64,000 nucleotides of DNA from Ulota crispa (lineage: Eukaryota; Streptophyta; Bryopsida; Orthotrichales; Orthotrichaceae). How positions within the stretch are numbered: the stretch's first letter is position 1; every line of letters begins with the position of its first letter. Below are positions 36,591-47,800 of this stretch, one piece after another. Location: positions 5,952,001 to 6,016,000 of the forward strand of contig OY987243.1 in assembly GCA_963920765.1 (NCBI GenBank). Reading direction: 5' to 3'. The translations under genes were made by a program, and so were the position numbers. The notes under the pieces were generated by a model. That model had not been told where the DNA came from and ran no database searches. It worked only from the letters and a program-made list of their open reading frames with translations.

Positions 36591-37018
36591 CACTTTCTTG
36601 CGCTGGTCTGGAGAACGAGAACTCAGTGGTGGCGCGTTGCTAGTGGCTGTGGGAGCTTTGGCCAAGATTAGCGTGTGAAACTTCCCAGCCTCCCATTCTT
36701 CTCCTCCGGAGGTGAAGAATGCAGTGGAGAATGACTTAGCGTGTGAACTTCTTACCATGATCTACTCGTTTCCCCGTTGGTGAATCACTTTTCATGCTAG
36801 CTATTTCTGCTCCTCCAATTGTTGACCGTGCTACGTTTCTCTAAGTAAACCATTCTCCATTCTCATTTTCCAAAACACACAAATAAGGATATCACATAAT
36901 CTTCATAAAGAATGAGCTTCTATTGGCTCCTCCTTTCTCTCCACAACTTCTCAATCTCCATTCTCGAAAGCGCTGTGACTACCCCTACTGTTTTCTCATT
37001 CCCGAATGTCATCAGAGA

Positions 37019-37235
37019 AGGTCAAATCAGAAATGTCTCAGCGCTCCACGAATCAATGAACGACAGCTGGCATCCGAGAGACATCACCAACTAGGTCCCA
37101 GTGACGAAACCGAGCCGCTTCAATAACGAATGTCGTTTCTGGATGTGGACCTACGGATGGATGAAACATGGATGTTTCATCTATTCCTCCTCGGCACGTC
37201 ACAGGCTTGTGTAAGTTATACTGTTGTCTCGTGCA
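37019..37235 (+). promoter_or_regulatory. downstream copy of duplicated segment, probable TMEM135-like promoter
   Basis: Second copy of the segment at 36372-36590. It precedes a GC-rich zone (37240-37505) that reads as the 5' exon of the TMEM135-like gene and ends at a GTGAGG donor (37506). Shared palindromic bits such as GACGTCA/GACATCA and the CCTCGGCACG stretch could be regulatory. Promoter role is inferred from position. Confidence 0.4.
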
Positions 37236-37440
37236 CTTGTCTCACTGCCCTGCTGCTTCTCTTCTCGCCTCGCGACAATGCTTCCCGGCCCTCACACGAA
37301 ATTCGCGCTCATTTCCAAACCGTCCCGAGCATCGCCGTGCACGATCAGACACCGCGTTCGTTCTCATAATATTTTCCTCATGCTCGCACACCGTGTGCGC
37401 GACATGCGGGGTTCCGTTTCCGTGGCACCGACCTCTGAAA

Positions 37441-38768
37441 ATGACTGAACGGCGTTGGTTCGTGCTGCTGGTTTTCATTTTCATCGTCACGCTTCATATC
37501 CGGAGGTGAGGTGTTGAACTCGTCCTGCACTTTTTCACATTTGTTGCGAATTAAACCTCGCAATTGAGCCTATTGGATTTGGTTCTGGAATTGAACTCTG
37601 CGTTCGTTCCAATGTCTTTTCGGTTCCAAGTTTTAGGGCTTGTTGTATGTTCCGTCTGGCACTACATTTTCTCGATCATTTCTATGAGTTCGGATATTAG
37701 TTAGTCCGGTGTTTAGATCTTTTCGTAACGGCTACCTGTAAAGAAAAGGCTTAATTTTGATTTGATCTCATAAATTTTGTGAGAAGCCGTGACATTTTAA
37801 TTCATTGCATGAGGAAATAGCAAAAATCAGCAGGAACGATGTGTAGCAATAAAAACCTGGTTCTTACTTCTTTAGGACGGTTTCTGAACTATTTGTTTAG
37901 TTTTTTTGGTTCCTAATAATACGCTCTACAGAAGTGATTGCTCTGTTCTTTCTATTGACTTTTTGTTAAGAAATGGACTGGTTTTTTTAATTTAAGAGTG
38001 CTGCACTGCTCACTCGTGATTTTGAACTCCGCGATTGAGTCCGTTGGACTTGGTTTTGGAATTGGCGTCGTTACTCTAATTTCTTGAATTTCAAGGTTCT
38101 TTCTTTGCATTTGTATTCCGTTCGACGTGTTTCGACGATTTCAATGAAATGATTGTTGGAGTCTGGTTCTTAAATTTTAGTGTAATGGTTACCTGAATAG
38201 TATTTTTCTGCGTATATTTAAATTTCATAGAACAGTATTAACATTATGGCATTTTGCACGAGGAAATTTTGATTACGGTTCGTGAGTTGAGGCGCATATC
38301 AATCTTACTGGTATTGATTCTTGTTTGTTAGGATGGTGTCCTGAAATTATACCAAGTCTTTTGTGTTTTTTCATACAATATTCCGTGCAACAATTATCTG
38401 TGTTTCTTGTTTTATTTCTGTTTTAAGATCTTGGATTGCTTTTCAAAATGTGCTGGAGATGAATCCGTTCATTCTAGAGATGGAGGTTTTGTGTTCTTTT
38501 CAAGTACAGAAACTCTCAATTTGAAAAATTCAAACACGATCCTCCGTGATGGGTACAAGGTTTAGACTTTTATGTGGACTGGTAATAAGAATGGTTGGAG
38601 AAGGGGTGTCGTAATCCCTACTAGTACTGAGCTTGGGATTGCCTTCATTCGCCTTTTACATGCTTTGGTTTTGCGGCACAGTTAAAATCCGGAATACTTC
38701 AATTCGTCTTTCTCACGAAATGCTCTATTTGATGACCATATTACTTTAGCAGGAAGGTACAAGATTGA
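37441..38768 (+). promoter_or_regulatory. leader intron and hydrophobic upstream ORF of TMEM135-like mRNA
   Basis: If the leader is spliced from the donor at 37506 to the acceptor at 38752, an ATG at 37441 opens a 26-codon frame (starting MTERRWFVLLVFIFIVTLHI) that stops at 38766-38768, 11 bases before the main ATG. Its sequence resembles a signal anchor. It could lower translation of the main frame or, with other splicing, supply an alternative N-terminus. Both the exon and the frame are inferred. Confidence 0.35.
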
Positions 38769-38779
38769 AGCATTGAGCT

Positions 38780-41700
38780 ATGGATGATAACTTGCGACCG
38801 GAGGAGTCGGCCTTAACTATTGGAGAGGGGCTGAGAATAGAGCAGCATGAGAGGGATGGAACAACTAGTTTAGTGCCTTTGCTGGTGAAGAAGATGGTCA
38901 GTCCGAAGGATTTTGGAATAAGCTCGTTGCAGAATGCCCCTGTGTTGGTGAATGGAAGAATGATACACTCCAGGAGTATGGGAGCTTTGGCGAGACTGAC
39001 GAATGGCATAGAGAAGATTAGTATTTTTGAAACAGTAGGAGGTCCTCCGAAGGATGAATGTTCTACTTCTGGGCATGATGATGGAAGGAACAGTTGGAGA
39101 GCCATAGAGCGGTGCGTTGCAGCTTCCATCAAAGGATTTGTAATTGGAGGTGGTCTTCGAGGGGGTCTCTCGCTGTTTGCAGTCCTCGCGAGTCTGAGGA
39201 AGAGATCGTCTGCCAGGTAGATACGTTGTGCCATCCTTTGGTGATCATTTTCTTTGTGGTAGCAACACAAGTTTTTTCACGATGTCCTCTGGATTGTATT
39301 TGTGCATGATTTTTGCTGATGCTGCAATAGTAAATACAGTACTACAAAAATTGTAGTCATTGTGGGCCATACTAATCCTAGTCAGTTATTTTAAGCTATA
39401 AATTGAAATTAGGAGTATTAGTTTTTACTTACTTTAAAAATTGGGCTAGTAGGCATGGACAGTTTAGTACGTGAGAAAAGTTGTCGCGGATGAACGTTAC
39501 ACCAAGATATGAACATGATGTAAATTTTAGTATGGCTCACAGTGAATGCATTTTTTAGTGTACTAGTTCAATGTAGTGTTCTATATGTGCCGATGATGTA
39601 GTATTTTTAGTGTCAAAGTACTCATTTGTTTCCTGTGTAGCAGCGAGAAGGCTTTGAAAGTTGAAAAGACAAACAACCAAGCAATTTTGGCTGCACTAAG
39701 AGAGACTCTTCGATATGGTTTATTCTTGGGAACCTTCGCAGGAGGTTTCTGTACTGTTGAAGAGACCATTGCAGCGTTAGGAGGCTCGCGAAGGTTGGAT
39801 TTTTATTCTATGTACAGGCAGAAGTACTCGTGGTTCAGGACTATGTTTGTAACGTGCAAGATGTCCTGTTTCTACTATTTAGCCGGTTTGGGTGCCGTCG
39901 CAAGTTAATGGTGAAATGGTTTAGTTTTAAATTTTTTATACTTTAAGAATTACATAGAACCACAGTATTAACATGTCATGTATGCAATGTGCAGTTATGG
40001 TATGATTTTATTTGTGATGTTATTATGTAATGTGTTGAATTTCATTTATAGTTGACCTGCCTTCTGCTTTTCTACTTTAAAATAGTTTCTCTCATTTGGG
40101 TTTCTTATTAGGACTGCGAGGTGGCGATCTCTAGCTGCTGGAGCAATTGTTGGTCCGTCACTGCTGTTGACTGGGCACAAGGTGCGGCATACGAGTATGG
40201 CTATTTATATACTTCTGCGTGCAACTGTATTAGCTGCTCGTTGTGGATTGAAGAGCGAGCGCGCAGGTTGGCTCTTTCGGCCACTCGCTTGGAAGCATGG
40301 CGATACGTTTCTCATGTGCCTGTCATCATGCCAGATCTTGTAGGTTCTGATTATCCCATTTTTAAAGGCTCCCTTCTACGTGGTTTGATTATTGCAACAA
40401 ACGTTTCTGTAGATTTTGTATTACTTTCGATCTTATCGCTGGTTAAATTTGGTCATCTTGTGCTACGAAGGTAAACTTATTCTGTGTTGTTTCCTTGTAG
40501 ATCGGCCTGGATTTTGAAGCCGTCTAGCTTACCAAAGACTTACGTCTCTTTTCTTAATAAGCATGGAGGTAAAGATGTCTCAATCATCAAGGGCCTCAAT
40601 CAGTTAGCATTTGATACGAAGCCTCTCACTGCCTTGAAACACATCGAGAATCACTATAGGTCAACGGGTGTTGACATTAAACTGGACCCGGAGATGTCCA
40701 TACCCTGCACAGTGAGCATCTCTGAACCATGTTAAAACAATTCAGCTTTTGATGGTACATTATCTGTTGAGTGGCGTTGTATACTCGTGACATTCTTGAG
40801 AACTTTATGTTAATTTACATAAAAGTCAGGAAGTACCACCACATTGAGTGCTAGAGATTGGCAAAAATGGTGTTTGTGATGTTTGTGCAGATGATACATG
40901 GAGAGCAAGGTTGTGTGCCCCATGTGTTCTCCTTCTGGGCACAAGCATATCTACGGTCGTTGCCAGTATATATACCTGTATACCTAGTTCCTGCACTTCT
41001 TGTCCATCGGCAGGATCTCTTTGCAAGGTACGCACATTTCAGTCAATTATGATGCAACTTGCAACCATTTCGACCTTGGGAATTTTTATTTAAGTATGGT
41101 AGAAGTTTTCGCCAAGCGTGGATGACAGTGATATGTCTTAAAGTATGTTTCTGTTTTTTTATAATGGTAACATTGTTGTTTTCTTGGCTAGTGCAGGCCT
41201 TCACCCATTTTATGGAAATCAGTACTGGGAATTGCCAGATCTAGCCTTTTCCTCTCCGTGTATACTTCTTCTGCTTGGTAAGCACGTACGATTCTCATGT
41301 AGTTTTGCAAAACTTACTAGGTTGGATCTTCCATAAACGGACTTGCTGTAGTATGCAGCCAAGTTGACTTAAACTTAGCTAGGGGCTTTGGTTTTTGGTC
41401 TTTGTTTCTACTCTTCGGTTAAACGCTGTTGAAACAAGTTTACTGATCATTCTACGGTGCCTCTGGTTACAGGGCCTGGACATGTCTTCTTTTTAGAACT
41501 ACAGGAACTTGTGTACCGCTTCTTCTTTCCACAGCAGCTGTACGGATTCTTTGCTCTTGCACATTCATGGTAGTTTTTTTCTGGCAATTGTATGTGGAGT
41601 TACTATGTTTATAAATATATACAGATATGTGCATGTCCTTGCATGCGCCAAAAGCTTATAACTAACATTGCATTAACCCCTAAAGGACCAAGATACCCAC

Positions 41701-42397
41701 GTCGGGCCTCATGTTTATTAGCTGTTTTGAGTATGTCATGCGGGATCTTCCGTTCGTCCAATTTTATTTGGTTTTGACCAATACATGCAATTTTCTTTAC
41801 TGATTCTGGCGATATAAAATTTTGGCCTCATCTAGATTATGTTTTTTGCTAATATTATCAAGAAAATTGGTCATTTTCTGTCGTGGATCCTTGGTCGTAC
41901 AAGGATAATATCTTAGTTCATGCTTTGAGTTTCATTCTCTCTGGTCATTTTGCGCTGCTTGTGTCCTGATCCTGCTGATAGTGCTTCTGTTTTGTCAACA
42001 GTTTCCAGTTGGGTTCTCTGTGATGATTGAGAAGAAATCACGGCGCATGGAACTTGCTCTCTACTGCTTGGCAAGGGCCATTGAAAGCTTTGCGATTTGT
42101 GTGGCCGATTGGGGAGTGTTGGAGCGCTACAACTTGATTCCTCCTAAACGATTAGACGTCTTCCTTTTCAGTGCAGCAACTGCTATTATCATGCATTGCT
42201 ATGCCCAAGAACGGGATGTTTTCCGGTCCAAGTATCTCAACGTTCTCGACTGGGTATTTGGTCTCCCGGACGGAGCTACGAAGTATACCCCTCCAGCTCG
42301 CACCTCATCTAATACAAGAGTATTATTACCAAAATCGAAATCAACCGTGGAGCTTTCCGACACGAAAGCAAGGGGCGGAATGGCTTCAGGAGTATGA
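38780..42397 (+). CDS. TMEM135-like membrane protein, eight exons
   Basis: Exons 38780-39216, 39641-39793, 40112-40339, 40501-40711, 40891-41027, 41197-41277, 41473-41539 and 42002-42397 join in phase to give 569 residues. The middle has a glycine-rich membrane region of the Tim17/TMEM135 kind (residues about 115-220). Next come QILSAWILKPSSLPKTYVSF and FLNKHGGKDV, and then the TMEM135 hallmark: a Cys/His region (IPCTMIHGEQGCVPH), a 'LPVYIPVYLVPALLVHR' helix, a hydrophobic block, and IEKKSRRMELALYCLARAIE at about 447-466. Human TMEM135 has the same order (HP..C, YAPLYLIAAILRKRK, IERKSRR). TMEM135 is a peroxisomal and mitochondrial membrane protein linked to lipid handling and organelle dynamics; its molecular activity is not settled. 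This protein is longer than the human one (458), with an extra polar N-terminus of about 110 residues. A partial TTAA element lies in intron 7. Confidence 0.85.
41673..41720 (+). mobile_element. left end of a TTAA element in TMEM135-like intron 7
   Basis: TTAACCCCTAAAGGACCAAG is the family B left end, located in intron 7 (41540-42001). No matching right end is found in the intron, so it is a fragment. Confidence 0.55.
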
Positions 42398-44880
42398 CTC
42401 ATCAACCGTTGTAATTCTTTTAGAATTTGTATGTGGCTATAGGGCGGTAAAAGTCTTTGCTGCATTACAAAGCATTACTTTATTTCAAGATTTTGGTGCC
42501 AGAGAAACCTCAATTTTATGCTCACCACGAGTTTGCAGTTATTGCTTGTACTCTCCATGATTCTAGATCCAGGTGTGCTGGATCGATTGATATGGTATTC
42601 TCGTGCTGTCCAGCGGTGTGTAGATTTGCAGTTGCCCTTTATTTTCACTTTACTCGGAGAGAATAACTTTGGTTTCAGTGCATAAGTTGAATGGTTTCAA
42701 TTTGATGTTTCCTATATGGTTCGAGTTCATGATCTTGCTTCTATGTCCTTGGGCCTCGTGCATGCTGACAGTCCGTCTCCGTATTGAGGTGAATGAATTG
42801 CTTCGTTTTGACTTAGCATATCCTGGTTTCTGTTTGTGTCGAAGTTCTGAACATGTGATCTTTTATTTCCCTGTTTTGGCATCAATCCAAACTGAGCCCG
42901 TAACACGGCACTGCAGATCTGGAGATCTGGTGAAGATGGTGATTCAAGAAAAGGTGAGACCCAATACATCTCTCCAAGCACATGCAATCTTCCGTTTGTC
43001 TGTTAATGGGGTACCTGCAATTGCTATCTTAATTTCAACCTCGCCGTGATAATAGAATTCCGTTTGGTATAATACGTTTTTGCATTTGGTTCATAACGTT
43101 CTTGTGAACCTGCCCTAACTCTATTGGAAAGGAATCCGACCATTCTTATAGTGCGCAGTCTTGAGGTCACGTCAGCCGGGACTAAAGCTGTCGGAGGAGG
43201 ATAGGTACGGGCCCCTCATTGAGCGCCATGCATGCTTCCTGCAGGGAATGTCAATATTATCTTTTTTTCCGGTTGCTATACAAATTTTGAATGGAAAAGG
43301 ACTCACAACCTCCAAGAAATAGTTCTTATACGATGTCGCTTTTTACAAGTCTTGGGACCTTAACCCCTTGCAAAAATTGTTCATTCTCGAAATTCGTAGA
43401 TGGCTAGGGTTTGACTAGTCGTGATCGAAACGGCTTTAGCTGAGCAGTGAGAATTTGTGGGAGGGCTTTGGGGCCTACCTTGACTTGGTACACGACTGGC
43501 GCCACGCTACTAACTAGGTCGTACAGCAGGACTATTCGCTGGGGATTCAAGCGGCAGAGTCGATCAGAACAGCCATCTGTCACGACGATTGGCACTGTCA
43601 AGGATTGATCTAGAACTCATGGATTCAGACGACGCCGGACACGAAACGTTACAGAGAGACCTGTCAATGAGCCTCGACGTCACAAGGACGCAGTACTTGA
43701 ATGCTATTGCCGCAAAAATGGGACGAAGTAGTGGACATCATCCTGAAACCGTGACCGTTTCATTATCGCAGCCTTAAGTTGTCACCTCCTGCTTAGGACA
43801 CTTCCTTGAGAGAAATTTGCGAACTTCAATGCAAGAAGCAAAAGTGTTCTACATCAGTTTCTAGACCTAGATGTACTGATGCTGGTGCATGGTCTGAGAC
43901 TTTTTGCGGGTCGATTTCGGTGGTGAAATCTGTGACCTAGTACCGTACAGATTCTAGCACTGTAAGCGAATATTGTTGGTATCATTAATTGGACGGCAAA
44001 TCGTGATTACACTCGACAGCCTTTCGTACAGGTGCTACTAGATGGTGCATCAGTAGCACTGCAAACTGAACGGTGTGCTTGTCCCAACTCAGAAGGCAAT
44101 GGCGACGTGAGAGGTTGCTTTAATCTGCCAGAGTTCATTGTGCAGGGGATCATCGTCACAATATCCGGGAGGATGGTGCTCTCATCGAGTAGGCAAGACG
44201 TACTGATCTGATGCTCTAGCTCATATCTCTTGCGAGAAACGTCCTTGCCATCGACAGTGGCTGTATTCAGCTGGACAGGGCTGGACTTGGCGGAGCAGAA
44301 GAGCTGGTGTAGGTGTTCTTTGCAACCTGGTCACCGCTGTATGCATGAGAGTGAGTTTTCGCCAAGTTCACCGTGCCGATCTCATTGACCTTGTGCTATT
44401 CTGAGGGCCTGCAAAACCAAGAAAATCCGTACAATCCGCAAGTATTATTCTGGGCGGCAGTTTATTTTGTTTTGATTTGTTTGTCTTGATTATGGGCACG
44501 TGACGATCAGGAAAGATCTAAGCAAAGACAGGTGCGTGGGCTTGGATTCGCAGTATTTGAACTTATAGCTGACAAGTTATTGAATTTCAAAGTTGCTCTG
44601 CGTAGTTGTGCTTACGGTCACCACCTTGCTATTCTCTTCCGCAGATTTTACAAGTGCAGACTTGGAACGCAAGCATTTTCCATCGCTCTTATTCTGGCGT
44701 TTGGTTGCAACTGATTAATACAGAGGAGGTTTTTGGAGTTAGGGTGCATGCCGATGCTTGGGGATGCAAAGGCAAAGGGTCTGATATAGCAGGAGGATTA
44801 AGCATCCGCCAATTTGAGGCAACCATGGCGAGAGGCTTGTAAATCCAACCAATAGTGTGTGTTGTTCGTACTGCTCTGAA
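42398..44880. other. intergenic region between TMEM135-like and SDP1-like genes
   Basis: About 2.5 kb with base composition close to the neighbouring genes and few simple repeats. It presumably holds the TMEM135-like 3' end and the SDP1-like promoter and leader. Frames at 42669-43049, 43589-43777 and 44606-44842 have no recognisable domain, although undetected 5' exons of the downstream gene could lie here. Confidence 0.4.
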
Positions 44881-47800
44881 ATGAGCACGATGTCTAACAT
44901 TTTGGAGTTACCTGGAACTAGGAACACAACTTCAGCTATGAGCGTTGTGGTACAGTTTGTGAGCCAGCACCTAGAGGTGGCCAATCTGGGATGGGACGTG
45001 GCAACTGGCATCTACCACGCCCTTCTCGTGTACGCACTAAACAAGTATGGCTTGCACATTTGGCTTCGTATTTGCAGTCGGTCGGACGTAAGCATTCCAT
45101 GGTGGAAGAGCCTGGGTACAAATCAAGCTACTCGCCCTACAGAGGGGGACGAGGTGCTGCTTCGGAAGCTTGAATTCTTGGCTCAGAAAGGTTGGCTTGG
45201 AACTGGAGATGCAACCCCAGCTCCAGCTCCGGTGATGGCTCGGGCGATGGCAGACGGTGACGATGAGGGTTTTCCGCGAGGGATGCCCATCAGCCATTCC
45301 CTTTCCTGTTCCATGGTGCTCGCCTTCCAATATGTGCTTTCAGATGAGCAGATCTACCATTGGGCTGATAAAATGCGCACGGTGTTTGGGTCGACGCCAC
45401 GAGTCGAGAGGTTTGAGCGCTCTACCGTTGTGCAGACACGCGCTTGGACTCACGAAGGCCTGTTGCACAACGCTGCAGCTCTGTTACGGCAAGTGTGTGA
45501 GGAAAATCCTTGGTGTACGTTGCAGGTGGCCTCATGGGCCGTCTTCCTTTGCGAAGTCACAGGTATACATTCTTTAAAAAATCGCCGTTATGTTTTTGTT
45601 TTTGGCAGTCCTGAGTATGTCACATCGGGACTGTTTTTTGTTTTTCTATTAATTAAAGTTTTTGGAATTGGTCATTTTTATACCATGAATCCATATCGAA
45701 GCTCATTCGGAGTCTTGAATTCAAGTACTAAATCCCATAGATGGGGCTTTGTCAAAATTAAGTAACGCTTGGGATGTAGGCGGCATTTTACAAATGGCTG
45801 AACTTTCTGGACATGTTGCCTAGATCACTCTTGGAAAGTCTGATGGATCAAAGCGCAGGGACTTCAACAGGAGAAGTGAAGCTTGTTAAGCTTCAGGACC
45901 TGCATGTACCAGTCATCAAGAGCGCCAGCCAATCTTCAGCTGGTAATTGCTTGATTCTCGGTTGTACGCATTGTGATTCCAGCGCTGGCTTTCTTCAGCT
46001 AAGCCCTGATAAATCTGTCCGTGCTGTTCTCCACCTCAGAGTCCTTGCTGGTACTGATCTACTCGTGCTCCAGTTGACATGCTGGATATTAGGGGACGTC
46101 ACCTGGCTGCCACAGATCTGATTGCGCAAACTTGTGACCAAAGTATGAGACTCTTGTCTAAATCAAAATTATCTCGGGTGAGCCTTTGCAAAACACTTTA
46201 CCCACAGTCTTCACTTCCTGATTAGAGATAAAGGAATTTTGAAAGACGAAGTTTAGAACGAGGAGTACTGGATTTACTAGAACACAAGCTGGGGTATGTT
46301 CAAGTGAAGTTAACTCGAATGCTTTAGGCTGATAAACTTCGACAAGCTGGAACTGAAGAGTCTTGAATCGTAGTGCCGCGGGTTAAGCCTCGAATTGAAA
46401 GCTGTTGTGTCCGTGAACAGGATTCAGAAGGACTGGAAGCGCTCTCTGTAGCATGCCCTCCAAATGCAATTCATCAAGGTTTGCACGTGTATGCTTCGAA
46501 GACAGTTGTAGTCAATGGCTTCTTGATGTCTGTTCAATGTGAACGTATCAAAGTATTCTCCACGAGTGACGATTCCTCTGCTACCGGTAATACTGCCGCA
46601 ACCCAGAATGAATCACGCAGCAGTTTCAAGTGATCAAATTGAAGTAAACCTCTTCCTTGCTGCTAGTTTGTTACGTAGACCTAGTTAAAAACTTACTCCT
46701 CGATGTTACAATTGAGAATTGTTATTTAAAAGGCAAAATTTGTTCAGTCCCACTTGCGAGGATGTTTTGAGATGCCTGTCTCCTGTAACATTCCTTGAAT
46801 GCTTGATGAGCGTGGAGATTATAGTCAATTTTCTTCTGTTCTGAGGACTCGTCTTCTGCTTGTCCAAAGTGGACATAAAAAATCCAGTATTGAAGCTTAT
46901 ATTCGAGTATAGTAACTTCCAAAACACAGTATTTCATCGTTAAAAATCTAATTTATGATTTCTCCTTTCTATCAGTACATTTAACTTTTGTCTTTCGGTC
47001 CTCCTTCGGGATTAATGGAAAGAGATGTTGCTGACCTTATATCGTTTTTGTTCACAGATTCGATAACCTGGATTTTGGCATCACTTATTATGGCAGTACC
47101 TGTTACTCAAATTGCATTGGTATTGCTGTATCCATCGTCCGGGTCCATTCTATCAATCCTAGTAGGCCAAGGCGTTGGTTGGATGTTGGTTTGGTGCATG
47201 CGGCGATTGCTTACATCCAGGTGTGTGTCGAGTTTCAAACTTCTAAAAAGATCGAAATTTTATTGTTTTGAAGTAACCAATTTTTATTGATCAAAGAAAT
47301 TAAAAAATATTATTATCCAAATGAAGCCCAATTTAGTATCACCAGAAGTCAGCGAAAGCCATTGCATGCGTTGGTCACTACATAAACCAAGTTGGACAAA
47401 GCAAAGTCCTTCGCAAAACTGCTAAAAAACGTGAGGCTCAATTCTGATTCTTTTGCCCTTCTGCAGTTCTACATAGGACCAGTATACCAGGATGAGGTTT
47501 TTGATGCGCCGCAGATTGCATGATAAGCTCAAGTATTGTACATGTGCTAACACCACAATTCGTGTATAATTTTGACTTGCAAGAGGGGAGTAGGGGCTAT
47601 ATTAGCTGGACACAAAGTTAATTAATTTGGAAGTTCTCAGCGACTTCGGCATGGTCTTCAGCAGTTAGCAAAACCAAATTCTAAATTAATCCTAGTTTTG
47701 GAGTTATACAGATGAACTGCCAGTTTAATAACTTTTTCAGCGCTAAGAATAATCTGAGTGTCGCTATTTTGCTCTATTCTTACTGACTAAGCTAGCTTTA

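Noticed and set aside
45563-47057. Frames at 45813-46121 and 46373-46633 within SDP1-like intron 1
   Set aside because: No domain, and the exon 1 to exon 2 junction closes in phase without them; they could be alternative exons but nothing shows it.
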